Assembly: GCF_020360975.1 (NCBI RefSeq) | Contig: NW_025408669.1 | Coordinates: 806,001 to 870,000, forward strand | DNA from: Hirsutella rhossiliensis | Taxonomy: Eukaryota; Ascomycota; Sordariomycetes; Hypocreales; Ophiocordycipitaceae | Direction of reading: 5' to 3' | DNA length: 64,000 nt | In this document: positions 23,110 through 34,745 of the stretch, piece after piece | How the letters are laid out: each line of letters starts with the position of its first letter | Numbering within the stretch: position 1 is the stretch's first letter | Program-made: the position numbers and the translations under genes | Notes under the pieces: generated by a model | Seen by the model: the letters and a program-made list of their open reading frames with translations, nothing else | Databases searched by the model: none | What the model was told of the DNA's origin: nothing

Positions 23110-23684
23110 CCCTCCCTCCACGATCAAAGCGGGATGAAGATGTTTTCCGCCAACGTAGACCTCGAGAGCAAACTCGCATGGCCCATTGCACCCTGTCGCC
23201 CATCCATCTAGATATCTGTCTGTGTCCGCTGCGCCCTCGTCTTTCGGCCACGTACGCACAATGGATTGTTACGCGCCGACTCCAGACTCGAGACAGGCGG
23301 GCCATCCAGATGGACCCCATGCCAACATATTGGGAGGAGAAACGGGGCATCCGGCCAAGTCACGGTAACGGCATATGGCCCGGTCGATGGCTCAGCTGCA
23401 GAAATTGCCGTCTCTAAAGTCGATAAATAGCCACGAGTGTATAGCTGCAAGATGAATTAGAGAGATTTAGGGCTGCGGATTTACCATGCATACATAGAAG
23501 GATATAGCAAGCAGATAGCAGATGTAGGACAGTTATATCCACCGGCCCTGTAGACGTGATGATCCGCACCGGCAGGCAGGGAATAGAGACAGATCCTATA
23601 CATATATATATCCTGATTGCGAGCGGATCATCAAATCGGCAGGAGCTACCCATCAGGTCGTCCCTTCCACAGGGAGGAACACAT
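23110..23684. other. Intergenic between minisatellite and tRNA-Arg
   Basis: No frame with support. AT-rich from about 23,430. Confidence 0.5.
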
Positions 23685-23776
23685 GGCCGCGTGGCCCAAT
23701 GGTTAGGGCGCTAGATTTCGGTTATTATATCTCTGATTCTCTCTAGAGATTCCAGGTTCGACTCCTGGCGTGGTCG
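23685..23776 (+). tRNA. tRNA-Arg (anticodon TCG) with 19-nt intron
   Basis: Acceptor GGCCGCG (23685-23691) pairs with CGTGGTC (23769-23775) with two G-T wobbles, and G follows as discriminator. The D-arm is TGGCCCAATGGTTAGGGCG and the T-arm is CCAGGTTCGACTCCTGG. The anticodon stem CTAGA/TCTAG encloses a loop T-T-T-C-G-G-C once an intron of about 19 nt (23722-23740) is removed. The anticodon TCG is at 23718-23720 and the intron begins one base after it. Confidence 0.92.
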
Positions 23777-25542
23777 GTGGATTAAATTTTTGACGGTGGA
23801 ACCGTTGGTGGTTGCTGGCGAGGGCCTCGCAGAGGCGCTGCGGTGGACGGCTTCGTTGACACAACACCACCTTTTTACCGCGCCCTTGGTCCCAGGCAGG
23901 TACGAGGAGTGTAGCTCCTCCCCGGATTCAACGGGCACACAGGCGCGACTATTTGGGACGAGGGTTCGGGTGGTGTGTTTGGAGCCTGGATGCCTGGGTT
24001 TATGGCAACCAATCAAGATAAGCTCAGACGTGTGCGGAGTAAGACCCCACATGGCGTGCGTTTAGAGAGTGCAGAATGGCATTTGTCTCCCGGTATTATA
24101 CAGAGTATTACTATAGTAATACTCATTATATATACCCCGGTATTATATAGTACGTCAATGATTGGGTGCTTTGCGACAAGGGCAAAGTCCGCCGCTTGTG
24201 TATTTGCGGGTCGATTCCAGAGAAGGCTGGACCAGCAAGCATTGCGGGATGATGCTTGACTCGACTGACTGTGTTTCTCAGGCGGAAAAGCGCTGCTGCA
24301 TCAAGCCCAGACCCGCGGCGGCGGCTTGTCGGAGGGCAGTCGGGGTTCGGGCCGTCGGCCACACGGAGCTGTGTTGTTTCAACGCTCCGCAGGATGGAAG
24401 CTGGACGAAGACCGACAGGCGTGAGTAACTACAGGTCGTGGCTTGAAAGCGAGTGATGAATACTCCGTAGAGGCAACTTGGCCTTGACGCTCGTCGACTT
24501 TCCCCGGTGGGCACATGTGCCTCTTTGGGTGCGCAGCCAACAGCCGCATCGTGAATTCTCCGAGGCCAAGCGGACATGAGGCAAATGGCAGGACAATGGC
24601 GGATGTCGGCCGACGAACCGAGCGACACCGATGGATGCTGAAGGTGGGTTCGGATTGCGTCAGTCGCGCCCAGAATGGCAGAATTGCGTGGCGCGGGCCA
24701 ATGGGGCCGCTGGGGCAGCACGCAATCGGGCACACACTGTGCTTTTGGACGAGGAAGTGTGTACCTTATGTACTGTATGTTGTACAGTATGTAATTATGT
24801 GCGTGTCTGAGTTTGGTCCAGGTCTAGGTGCCAACAAGGAGAACTACCTTAGGTGTAGTACCTACGCAAGTAGAACGGCAATTGCATCAAGTTATCAGCG
24901 TGCTTGATAAAGATACTGTACAGTAGTAGTATTTACCTACTTACCTATGAAAAGGAAAGATGCATGGCGTCACCTCCAGTGGGCGAGAGGGGGAGCTCCC
25001 AGCCTCGAGAGGGGAACTCCGTACCTATTACTCGGTATCGGTAATTACGTAAAGTAACTATTACGGAGTAAGTTACAGTACGGATACAGGAAGAAGAAAA
25101 GGCTCGATTGCGTCTTCGGAGGCTGTTTATGGCTTACAAATTAATTAGCTTCACCCCATATGGCCATCAGCATCAGACACGTACTGTAAGTTACGGGGAT
25201 CCATGATGATGTGCTTGGCTGGCACAGTATGAGCGTGAGTATGCCTTTTCCAGGGCCTTGTGCAGTACTGTAGCTTGCCCGACCGAGGAAGCGTGCTGAG
25301 GCATATTTAAGGATCCAGCTGCCCGCGTCGACTAGATTCGGCCTGTGCTCTGCGCTTGTACTTCTTCTGCTCTTCCATCCCAGTTTCTCTCCTCGACCCC
25401 TCTCTCCCTCCTACCCCCCCCGCTCTTGACAGCTTCCCTCACTTGCGTGTTGCCATTGAATCAATCAACATCTCTTTCGCGCCTTCATCACTCCCTCATC
25501 ACTCCCTCATCACCCCCTCATCACAGATAAGACAGACACATC
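23777..25542. other. Intergenic; short palindromes and peroxiredoxin promoter
   Basis: No supported gene. At 24,097-24,152 AT-rich inverted sequences surround GTATTACTATAGTAATAC. From 24,758 to 25,085 many TACTGTA/TACAGTA and ACGGAGTA motifs cluster, similar to those at 8.4-8.7 kb. The stretch 25,355-25,535 is strongly pyrimidine-rich with CTCCCTCATCA repeats, a common leader style for highly expressed fungal genes. Confidence 0.55.
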
Positions 25543-26263
25543 ATGGCCCCCTCTGCGCCGCTCCGCCTGGGCTCCGACGCACCCGACTTCGAGGCCGACA
25601 CTACGACCGGCCCGATCCGGTTCCACGAATACGTCGCCGACAGCTGGGCCATCCTCTTCTCGCACCCGCAAGACTACACGCCCGTGTGCACGACGGAGCT
25701 GGGGGCCTTTGCCAAGCTCGAGCCCGAGTTTACGCGGCGCGGCGTCAAGCTGCTGGGGCTGTCGGCCGACCAGCTGAGCGAGCACCAGGGCTGGATCAAG
25801 GACATTGGCGAGGTGACGGGCGGGCACGTCAAGTTTCCCATCATTGCCGACCCGGACCGCAAGGTGGCCCATCTGTATGACATGTAAGCTGGCCGTTTCT
25901 CTACCATCAAGTCCAAGACTGACCTGGCCGTACAGGATCGACTACCAAGACCCCTCCAACATCGACCGCAACCAGCTCCCCCTGACGATCCGCTCCGTCT
26001 TCTTCGTCGACCCCAAGCACAAGATCCGCACCATCCTGTCGTACCCGGCGTCGGCGGGCCGCAACGCCGCCGAGGTGCTGCGCATCGTCGACTCGCTGCA
26101 GCTGACGGACAAGCACAAGGTAGCGACGCCTATTGACTGGATGCCGGGCCAAGACGTCATCGTGGCCAACAGCGTCAAGGACGACGAGGCCCGCCGCCTG
26201 TTCCCCGAGTTTCGCGCCGTCAAGCCGTATCTGCGCTACACGTCGGTGCCAAAGAGCGGCTAG
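25543..26263 (+). CDS. 1-Cys peroxiredoxin (Prdx6 / mitochondrial Prx1 type)
   Basis: Thiol peroxidase that reduces H2O2 and organic peroxides. Exons 25543-25883 and 25936-26263 give 222 residues, the family's usual size; the intron (GTAAGC...TACAG) splits the Met codon of DMID. The peroxidatic Cys is residue 49 in DYTPVCTTE, with the supporting Thr and Glu of the PxxxTxxC motif. It is the only Cys in the protein, so there is no resolving Cys and reduction must come from thioredoxin, glutathione or another donor. The C-terminal arm with PIDWMPGQDVIV and LRYTSVP is the hallmark of the Prx6 subfamily. No clear mitochondrial presequence is seen, which suggests a cytosolic form. Confidence 0.95.
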
Positions 26264-28918
26264 ACCCGGATACCGTGACGAATCAAAGGAGAAGAGACCA
26301 ACAAGATGCATTCACGGAGAATCAATGACTGTGTGAAATGGACGGTCAAGAGGATGGGAGAGGATGGATGGGACTGTCGCGAGGCCATGGTGGCAGACGA
26401 CGGGGACTGACATGCTGGATGAAGCCTGTTCTCTACTACATTTGCGCCATCCTTATTACAAGGCTGGGTGAATCAAATATTCAGTCAAGGCACGATTTGA
26501 CTTGATGGCCATTTGGTCATGATTCGAGGTCCTCGCCGGAGTAGAAGCTGTTTGATGGCCAACACCAGCGTGGTGAGTGTACTGCCCGTGTACCTCTACC
26601 TGTAACCTGTACCTGTCAGCCCTGGCTTGCTCAGCTGAGCCGAGATGCCGAGGTGATGCCGGGTCTGGGTACTTTGGTGCGGAAGGCCTAATGCTCCAGA
26701 ATACTCGCTCCCCGCGTATGATCACGTCATCTGTCAGGTACCTGTTAGCGCATCTGCGGCCAGCCAGATGTACCGTCGACAGTGTCCCCTCAAGTTCTGG
26801 AGATGCAGAGAGCAGGAACTGGTCGTGGCCACCTTGAGATACTTATCAGTACTTCCATGCGTGCCCAGCCTGTGCCTCCGCCCCGGCTCCCTTCTTCCCC
26901 AACGCCCAACGCAGCTCTTCCTCATCTCGTCGCCTCTTCCCCCGAGCCGACCGTCAGGCAGACGGGCAGACTCTCATCGACTCCCACGAGCGAGCATCAC
27001 CCCCGTCCCCAAGCACGCGCACCAGACTGCCCATCCACCGCCGCCGTCGACGGCCACCGCCCACCCCACCGCCCACCGCCCACCGCCCGTTGTCCCTTGC
27101 TCGCTCTCGACTCGGACCAACGACAAAGGTCCACGGAACACGAGAACAGAGACCCCAGCAGCAGCAGCGACGGGGCCTCCTCCTCCCAACAGCCCCCAGT
27201 CCTTTTCTTCATCCGACCACGCAAGACGGACCAGCACCAGCACGCCAGCCCAAACAAAACCCATCCGCTTCAGGTCCCTCGGTGTGGTAGCCGTCTGTGC
27301 CCTCAGAGGCCTCGGCGGTACGGCACGCCCGCTTGTTTCTGTCGCCGCCTCGGGGCCCGCGCTACGTTGCATTTCACGCCGCACGAGCGCGCACAGAAGC
27401 GCGAGAGCGAGGGAGACCAGAGAGGGGGATTTAGATCCGAGGCGGCGTCGTGGCTGATGAGATGCCCGCGGCGACTGAAAATTGAAACACTCCCCCAACT
27501 CGACCAACCGATCAGAAACCGGCCACCGAAACTCGTCGAGGCTCTGTGGACCGATTTCGCGGCGAGGGAGAGAAGCTGGCGCGCACAGACGACGACGTTG
27601 CCAGTCCTGTGCACTCGTCCTCCACTCTTCTCCTCCTGCATCCCACGACGACGTCACATGCCCTCTACCGACTCTCGCGCGCCTCTTTCCCCGACGTCCA
27701 TTTTGACTCGACGCCATACCATACCAGGACGCCAACCGCTCTTGTCTCTCCAGGAAATTGAGACACAGGGCGGCACAGAGAACGTGCGCCTCCAGCTGGC
27801 CCCCTCACCCTCTGCGCCTCCATCACCGAGAGCTCCTTGTTGCTTCTTCCGACGCACGCACAGTCGACCTCTCTTGTTTCCTGGTGCTTGCTTTTCCTCA
27901 TCTTCTTCCGACTCTGGGGCCCACTGGGGTTGTTAGGTATGTTGCTCTTCACCACCACTGCATTCCGCTTGCCCGTAGCCTCATTCTCTCTCTCTCCCTC
28001 ACTCTCCCTCCCCTTTACTATTCTTAGACTGGCCCCTTCCTCCACCAAGTAGTAGCTGGTGGGCGGAGCTTCTGTCGTCATCATCACCACCCACGATGGA
28101 GGATGATGCATTGTCTTGCTCGGCCTCCGCTCGAGGCGAACAAAGCACAACGTGCCACCATATCCACCCCCGTCTCCAGTTTTTCCCAGTCTTTTTTTTC
28201 CCTTGTCGCCTTGTTTACGTTGCTTCTTCGTCTTGGCCGAACCCTTGCTCGCTCCCGGCGTACAGCTTGGAGTTTATGATATCTGAGGCACATTGCGGAT
28301 ACAGCAGCTACTTCTATACTCTGTGCCAAGTATTTTTTCCCGCAGATGCAAACTCGGTGCACCCACAAACCTTGGTCCTGATACTGTACTGTACTCTCTC
28401 TTTACACTTCTTTCCCTACCTCACACAGACAGACACAGACAAACGCAGACACCGGCGTGCTATGGCTCGCTGTCCTCTGCAAATACCGGCCTGCACATTC
28501 TCCTCAGCGGCTCCATGACACAACCTTCCATCTCCCTCCTCCCGCTGCCCAGCTCCGATCTCGTTCCTCCGTCCCCCCCCCCCGGTCCGGTCCAGAGTGG
28601 CCTGACCCCCTCGAGTCTCACTTCGCCCCTCGCCCAATCTCCCTTGGCTCACCCCCGACGCCCGGCCTGGGCCCGCGGGGGCTCTTGTCCAGACCGCCGA
28701 CCTCTGCCTCGTTTGCCCTATCGGAGCTTGGCCAAGGGAAGCCGGAGACCGTACCTTGGACCCCACGCTTACTCTTGGCGGCTGCCGTGTCGCCTCCCCT
28801 TACCCCTACCCACCCTTAATTCCTCTTCCATAACCCCATCGTCGTGTTCTACGGTCGTTGCCCCGTCTCTGCCAGAATCATCTTCCTCTCGCGCCTCTCG
28901 GCGCCCGTCGGCGGTGCC
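26264..28918 (+). other. 2.6 kb intergenic and probable long leader of the Kelch/BTB gene
   Basis: From about 26,860 to 28,900 the + strand is rich in C and T with few purine runs, and holds several overlapping open frames, the longest 384 codons (from 26,782). The translations are Ser/Pro/Arg-rich without domain features. This fits a long promoter and 5' leader with upstream frames, as seen before many signalling genes of filamentous fungi. A real short protein in it cannot be excluded. Confidence 0.45.
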
Positions 28919-31900
28919 ATGGCACATTCCGCAGGACTAACCGGCTCTCAGAACCCGCCTCGCTTCTCTTGGAGCCGGCCCGGGGCCAATGAGCCTCGTC
29001 CATCGATCGACGCCCACAGCCTCGACGCCTCCCCTCCCTTCTACCGAGGTGTCCACCAGCCGCGCAAGAACTCGGCCCCCGGCTTGATCGATCCCTCGTC
29101 GACTTCGGCCACCGGTGCCTCGCGCCTCTCGCTGCGCCAGCCGCTGCCCACCGCCCACACGTCGCCCAACCCGGCCTCACAGCATGCCAGGAGGCTGAGC
29201 TTGCACCACAGTCTGGCCAAGCCTCTGCCGCAGACCCCCCCCGCTTCCAGCACCGGAGCCACCCGAGACCCCGACCCCAGAAACCCCACTATCGAACCCC
29301 CCGCCATGGACGGCCGAACGAGCACAATGGACTCGGCCAGCTCGGCCGCCTCGGGCCGCCTGCACACAGGCCCTGACCGATACCTCGCACACATGAGCAC
29401 CAGCAGCACCAGCAGCCTGGCCAGCTCCGCCCGCCGCGACAGCAGCGCCGAGGAGACGAGGGACCGCCTGGCGCCCCGGACCAACGGCCCGGCCTCGACC
29501 ACGCCGTCGCCCGCCACCGTCCAGGGCAGGTCGCCCGCCCCGGCCGCCCACGTAGGCGGCCCCTCGCGTGGCTCCTCGGCCCACCTATCGGGCCTCATGT
29601 GCAATGTCCACCGCACCACGGGCCGCGAGCCCCCGCCCCTCGTCGGCGCCACCACCACCATCCTCGGCGATCGCCTCTACGTCTTCGGCGGCCGCGTCAT
29701 CTCCCGCAGCCGCCCCGCCTCCCTGACCTCGGACCTGTACGAGCTCGATCTGATCCGCCGCCACTGGTCAAGGCTCGACACGACGGGCAACGTACCCCCG
29801 CCCCGGTACTTTCATTCCATGTGCCCGCTTGGTGATACCAAGATGGTGTGCTACGGAGGCATGTCTCCGGCCCCCGACCAGCAACAGCAGCCGCAAGAAG
29901 CGCAAGAACAGACGGAACAACCGCAGGAACAGTTGCAGCAGAAACTCGCCCCCCAGCAACCCGAAATCTCCGTCATGTCCGACATCCACATCTTCGACGT
30001 GACCTCCAAAACGTGGACGCATGTGCCCGCCCAGGACGCGCCTCAGGGTCGCTACGCCCACTGCGCCTGCGTCCTGCCCTCGGCGGCCACGTTTACCTCT
30101 CCCCGCGCGCCGCTGTCGGCGCTCCAGCACAACCCGCCGGCTGGCAACCCCAACGAGGGCCGCATCGGCGTCAATATCGACGGCTCCGGCGGCGCCGAGA
30201 TGGTCGTCGTCGGCGGCCAAGACGGCGGCAACCACTACATTGAGCAGATCAGCGTCTTCAATCTGCGAAGCCTCAAGTGGACTTCGACGCAGCCGCTCGG
30301 CAAGAGCTGCGGCGCCTACCGCAGCGTCACGGCCCCGCTGTCCCCGTCACTCGCGACCAGGATCGGCAGGGCCGCCCAGCAGCACCCGGCGTCGTCGCAG
30401 CGACCAGACGGGCCCGAAGCGCGCGAGGCCAACTCATCGATGCTCATTTACTCCAACTACAACTTCCTCGACGTCAAGCTCGAGCTGCAGATCCGGGCCT
30501 CGGACGGCACGCTGACGGAGCGGCCCATGTCCGGCTCGTACTCGCCCCCGGGCCTCCGCTTCCCCAACGGCGGCATCATCGACACCCACTTCGTCGTCAG
30601 CGGCACCTACCTCACCTCGTCCAAGCAAGAGTACGCCCTGTGGGCGCTCGACCTGCGCACCCTGACGTGGAGCCGCATCGACGCCGGCGGCAGCGTCTTC
30701 AGCCAGGGCAGCTGGAACCGCGGCGTGCTGTGGAACCGGCGCAACACGTTTGTCATTCTCGGCAACCGCAAGCGCAGCCTCGTCGACGACTACAACCACC
30801 GCCGCATCAACTTCTCCAACGTCTGCATGGTGGAGCTCGAGGCCTTTGGCTTCTACGACAATCCGCGCAAGACGAGCCCCATGTCGGGCTTCATCTCCGC
30901 CAGCAGCCCCTACTCGGGCCACGGCCTCAGCATCACCCGCAAGGCCGGCTACACGGCCGCCGGCCGCTCTCACTCGCGCGCCAGCGAGGAGCTGGGCGAG
31001 AAGGCGCTCGGCATGCGCGAGCTGGCCGACATGGACATTCTGTGCATCGGCGGCGAGCGCATCCCGGCCAACTCGCGCATCGTCGCACGCCGATGGGGCC
31101 CCTACTTTGTCCAGCTTCTGCGCGAGGGCTCCGCGACCCTGGACGTGCCCGAGGCCCCGACGCCGCGGTCGGGCCTATCGAGCAACCCGATGCGCGTCTC
31201 GGCCATGACCATCACCCCGAGCTCCACCAGGAACGCGAGCGACAGCGCCACGACTGGCAGCGGCACGAGCGGCACCTCGTCGCTGTTGTCGGGGTCCACG
31301 TCGAGCGCGGCGGCGTCGCTGACATCGGCCGCCCCCTCGGCCATGTCGGCGGGCTCCCCGGGCCAGGGCGAAGACATCAACCCCGCCGCCGTCAACACGG
31401 CGCCGACGCCGCGCTCGCTGCCGCCGGGCGCCCGGCCGCGGTGCCTGTACCTGCCACACACGTACCTGACGGTGCAGGCGCTGCTGCACTTTCTGTACGC
31501 GAGCTCGCTCCCGCCGCCGTCATCGCCGCTGTGCACGCCGCAGATCCTTTGCTCGCTGCTGCAGATTGCGCGGCCGTACCGCGTCGATGGGCTGCTCGAA
31601 GCCGTCGTCGAGCGGCTACACACGCTGCTCGACAGCCGCAACGCCGCCGCCGTCTTCAACGCGACGGCTATGGCGGCGGGGGGAGGCCGCGGCATCGACG
31701 GGTCCCTCAACCCAAACTTCTTCGTCGGCAGCCTCGACCCCATCCTGTCGCCAGCGTCAACGACGGACTTTTCGCTAGGCGGCGTGGCGGGCAACTTGCC
31801 TCCGTCGGAGCCGGAGCCGACATCGGCCTCGTCGGGCCTGCCGCGGCTCAACACGACCAACCTGGCGCCGCAGCCGCACAGCCGCACGCCGAGCGGCGAG

Positions 31901-32161
31901 CTATCAGCGTCGACGAGCTTCAGCGGGTCCGAGTGGGATTCAGAGAGGGGCAGCAGCAGCGACACACACCGGTTCGTGTGGAACGGCGAGCTCAGCAGCG
32001 TCATTGGGCTGCAGAAACGCGGGCTGCGCGGCCTCATGGAGGGGCGCAGGATGCGCGAGCGGTCGGGCACGTCGGGCACGGCCAACGCGGGCGGGTCTCC
32101 GGGGTACGCGGGTGGCGCGGGGGGTGGGCAGCGCGTCGGGCTGGGAATTGCCGGGTCGTGA
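28919..32161 (+). CDS. Kelch-repeat and BTB protein, Ral2-like
   Basis: Intronless gene of 1,080 residues. After a 235-residue Ser/Pro-rich N-terminus, Kelch-type blades begin at about residue 240 (TTTILGDRLYVFGGRV; LYELDLIRRHWSRL), interrupted by a Gln/Glu-rich insert at about 320-345, and resume with DIHIFDVTSKTWTHV, ISVFNLRSLKWT and ALDLRTLTWSRI. A BTB domain starts at about residue 703 (DMDILCIGGERIPANSRIVA) and is split by a Ser/Thr/Gly-rich insert of about 105 residues before YLTVQALLHFLYAS. The order Kelch then BTB with a conserved NRKRSLVDDYNHR block recalls fission yeast Ral2, which supports Ras activation in mating and cell shape; this link is inferred from architecture. ATG 28919 (GCCATGG) is the first in frame. 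Confidence 0.85.
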   Translation: MAHSAGLTGSQNPPRFSWSRPGANEPRPSIDAHSLDASPPFYRGVHQPRKNSAPGLIDPSSTSATGASRLSLRQPLPTAHTSPNPASQHARRLSLHHSLAKPLPQTPPASSTGATRDPDPRNPTIEPPAMDGRTSTMDSASSAASGRLHTGPDRYLAHMSTSSTSSLASSARRDSSAEETRDRLAPRTNGPASTTPSPATVQGRSPAPAAHVGGPSRGSSAHLSGLMCNVHRTTGREPPPLVGATTTILGDRLYVFGGRVISRSRPASLTSDLYELDLIRRHWSRLDTTGNVPPPRYFHSMCPLGDTKMVCYGGMSPAPDQQQQPQEAQEQTEQPQEQLQQKLAPQQPEISVMSDIHIFDVTSKTWTHVPAQDAPQGRYAHCACVLPSAATFTSPRAPLSALQHNPPAGNPNEGRIGVNIDGSGGAEMVVVGGQDGGNHYIEQISVFNLRSLKWTSTQPLGKSCGAYRSVTAPLSPSLATRIGRAAQQHPASSQRPDGPEAREANSSMLIYSNYNFLDVKLELQIRASDGTLTERPMSGSYSPPGLRFPNGGIIDTHFVVSGTYLTSSKQEYALWALDLRTLTWSRIDAGGSVFSQGSWNRGVLWNRRNTFVILGNRKRSLVDDYNHRRINFSNVCMVELEAFGFYDNPRKTSPMSGFISASSPYSGHGLSITRKAGYTAAGRSHSRASEELGEKALGMRELADMDILCIGGERIPANSRIVARRWGPYFVQLLREGSATLDVPEAPTPRSGLSSNPMRVSAMTITPSSTRNASDSATTGSGTSGTSSLLSGSTSSAAASLTSAAPSAMSAGSPGQGEDINPAAVNTAPTPRSLPPGARPRCLYLPHTYLTVQALLHFLYASSLPPPSSPLCTPQILCSLLQIARPYRVDGLLEAVVERLHTLLDSRNAAAVFNATAMAAGGGRGIDGSLNPNFFVGSLDPILSPASTTDFSLGGVAGNLPPSEPEPTSASSGLPRLNTTNLAPQPHSRTPSGELSASTSFSGSEWDSERGSSSDTHRFVWNGELSSVIGLQKRGLRGLMEGRRMRERSGTSGTANAGGSPGYAGGAGGGQRVGLGIAGS

Positions 32162-32550
32162 AGGAGGGAGAGGGTGGGTGTGAGTACGGGCTGCTCTGCC
32201 CCCCAAGGGGTGGAAGAGCCATCTGTCTGGTGGGATATAGGGCAACGAAGTCACGAACTGTTAATAGTAAGGAAACCGGTGGATTCCCCCAGTTATCGTC
32301 CCTGGTTTAAAGCTTGGGTGATGTGCCCAACTCAGTGTCAACATCAACTTGACAAAAATGAGATACATGTAAGTGGCTATGTTCGTGTGTTGTTATTGTA
32401 TATGACGGCTTGCTCGACGTTGAGATGTATACAAAGCAGGGAAAGCAACAAGATGTGGTCCAGCGATACACAAAGAGGCGCGGCCAAATCCATCTGCAAC
32501 GGGCTGTCGTCTCGTCATGGCCATGACCATCATCAGGGCCCCGTTGGCCG
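32162..32550. other. Short convergent intergenic gap
   Basis: 389 bases between the 3' ends of two convergent genes. No frame of interest; it must hold both terminators. Confidence 0.5.
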
Positions 32551-34745
32551 TTACAGCTTCACTCTCCCCGCCTGCAGGGCGCGCCAGTCGTCGTCGCCAA
32601 AGGGAACGTACGAGTCCCCGTTGAGCCAGTACATGTCGCTGCTGGCCGAGTCATGGCGTCCCGGACAGGGGCTCGGCTCGGGCCGCACGCCGGCCTCGCG
32701 GAGCAGGTGCTTCTGCTGCTTGTTGGTGCCGGTGGTCTGGGCGGCGGCGCCAACCTCCGGGACGAGGCGCAGGAAGAGCGGGCGGGCGTACTTGGGGAGC
32801 GAGGCCCGCACGTGGGCGGCGAGGGAGCGCAGGGTGTCGGCGCCCGGGGGGTTCCGGTCGAAGCAGACGGCGGCGCAACCGGCGCGGCCGTCGTGATGGG
32901 GCAGGGCGACGCCGTAGACGTTTGCCTCGCGGATGGCCGGGTGCAGGCCGAGGGCGTGGCTGACCTCGGCGGTGGAGACGTTCTCCGACTTCCAGCGAAA
33001 GGTGTCGCCGATGCGGTCGGAGAAGAAGACGCGGCCGTCGGCGTCCCAGCGGGTGACGTCGCCGGTGCGGAACCAGGCGTCGCCGGGGCTGAAGACGCCG
33101 CGCAGGACCTTGGCGCGGGTGGCGGCCGGGTCGCGGTAGTAGCCCTGGAAGCGGCGCTCGAGGTCGTCGGCGGGCAGGCGGCACAGCATCTCGCCGGGCT
33201 GGCCGGGGCGGACGCGGACGCAGAAGCCCGTGGCCGGGTCGCGGCGGGGCGCGTCGGTCTGCCAGTCGACGTCGACGAGGGCGACCTGCAGCCGCTGCAG
33301 GGCGTTGTAGAGCCAGCCGTTGCGGCCGATGGCGCCGGCCGTCAGGTCGTTGCGGCTGACGTTCCAGGTGGCAAAGGGGCCCTCGGTGGCGGCGTAGAAC
33401 TCGACGACGGTGTCGACGCCGAAGCGCTGCTTGAACTCGTTCCAGATGTCGGGCCGCAGCCCGTTGCCAAAGGCGACGCGCACGCCGTGGCGCCGGTCCA
33501 GGTCCTCGCCCGTGGCCGGGTCGAGGCCGGCGGGCGGCGCGGCGAGCAGGTAGCGCAGCGTCTCGCCGACGTACTGGATCGAGGTGGCGCCCGAGTCGCG
33601 CACGTCGTCCCAGAAGGAGCGCGCCGAGAAGCGGCGGCCCAGGGCCTGGGTGGCGCCGGCCTGGACCGTGGCGCAAAAGGACAGGACGGCGGCGGCCGAG
33701 TGGTAGAGCGGCATGGCCGTGTACATGACGTCGTCCGGGCCGCCGCGGGCCATGAGAACCTCGGGGACCGTGCCGCCGACGATGCACTTGGCCCAGGAGA
33801 CGACGGCGGGCTTCGGGAGGCCCGTGGTCCCCGACGTGTAGATGAGCATGGCCATGGCGGAGAGGTCGTCGGCGTGGCGGTCTGCGTCGGGGGCGCGCTC
33901 GGGGGCGTGGGCGAGGGCCTCGGCTTCGAGTTCGGGGGTGAGGACGACGACGTCGAGGCCGAGGCCGGGGCCGGGGCCGGGGCCGGGGCCGGATCGGGAC
34001 GACGATGGTTCCTTGGCGGCGGCGAGGGCGGAGCGGACGTCGTCGGCCTCGAGCGCCGGGGCCATGGCCGGGTCGGCGATGCAGACACGGGCGTCGGCGG
34101 CGGCGATGCAGTGTGCGAGCGGCTGGCCGACGAGGTTATGGTTGATGAAGGCGGGCCTCGCGCCGATGCTCCAGAGCGCCCACCAGACGACGATGAAGGC
34201 ATCCGAGTTGACCATGACCATGGCCACGACGTCGCCGGGCCCGACGCCGAGGCGCTCGCGCATCCAGGCGCCGCAGCGCAGCACGCGGTCGTAGACGTCT
34301 GCGTAGGACAGGCGGCGGCCCTCGAAGCGGAGCAGGTCCTGGGCGGGCGAGGCGGCGGCGCGCTCCTCGAGCACGTAGAAGAGGTTGAGGCGGCCGCGAC
34401 GCTGGCGGGTGAAGAGGCGAAAGGCGGCCTTTGCGGCGGCGGCGAGCAGGAGGCGGTCGTACCAGAAGGAGGTGCGGGCGTTGAGGTAGGCCAGCGTTGC
34501 GGCGGCGGCGGGGGCGGCGAGGGCGAGGGGGACTGGGGGCTTTGTTAGCTGGCTCTGCTTTTCTTACGTGTGTTGTTGTTTATGCTGCTGTTTATGAGTG
34601 AGGACGTCGAGCATGGTGAAGTCGACTCGATCGAGGCTATGTATGCCATGTTCGAGATGGTGGCGCTCGAGGCACGACACGCAATGGCAGAGTGACGACG
34701 ACGGAACAGGCGACGACGCAACAGGATACTCGACGTACCGGGCAT
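32551..34745 (-). CDS. Very-long-chain acyl-CoA synthetase / fatty acid transport protein (Fat1 type)
   Basis: AMP-forming synthetase that activates long and very long fatty acids at peroxisome or ER membranes. The main exon (34532-32551) is open without a stop. ATP-binding motif LIYTSGTTGLPKP lies near residue 230, YAATEGPF in the centre, and the FATP motif DRIGDTFRWKSENVST near 505. The first in-frame ATG (34374) would lose the conserved helix AYLNARTSFWYDR and LNLFYVLEE, so I propose an upstream exon of only 7 nt (34745-34739, Met-Pro plus one base) joined by a 206-nt intron with a GTACGT donor, GCTAAC branch and CCCCAG acceptor. This gives MPVPLALAAPAAAA and 662 residues, the family length. 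The protein ends RVKL, a possible weak peroxisomal signal. A Gly-Pro run at about residue 190 comes from a CCGGGG repeat. Confidence 0.87.

Noticed and set aside
22423..23417. Long repetitive frames on both strands across the minisatellite (R/S/P- or G/R/S/D-rich proteins).
   Set aside because: They arise because the 16-base unit has no stops in several frames at once; all frames look alike and start or end in unrelated flanking sequence.
26782..27936. A 384-codon + strand frame as a protein gene.
   Set aside because: Ser/Pro/Arg-rich, no domain, overlaps equally long frames in other phases; more like a long leader.
32653..34548. A 631-codon + strand frame rich in Gly, Ala and Val.
   Set aside because: It is the antisense shadow of the Fat1-type gene; high GC removes stops from the opposite strand.
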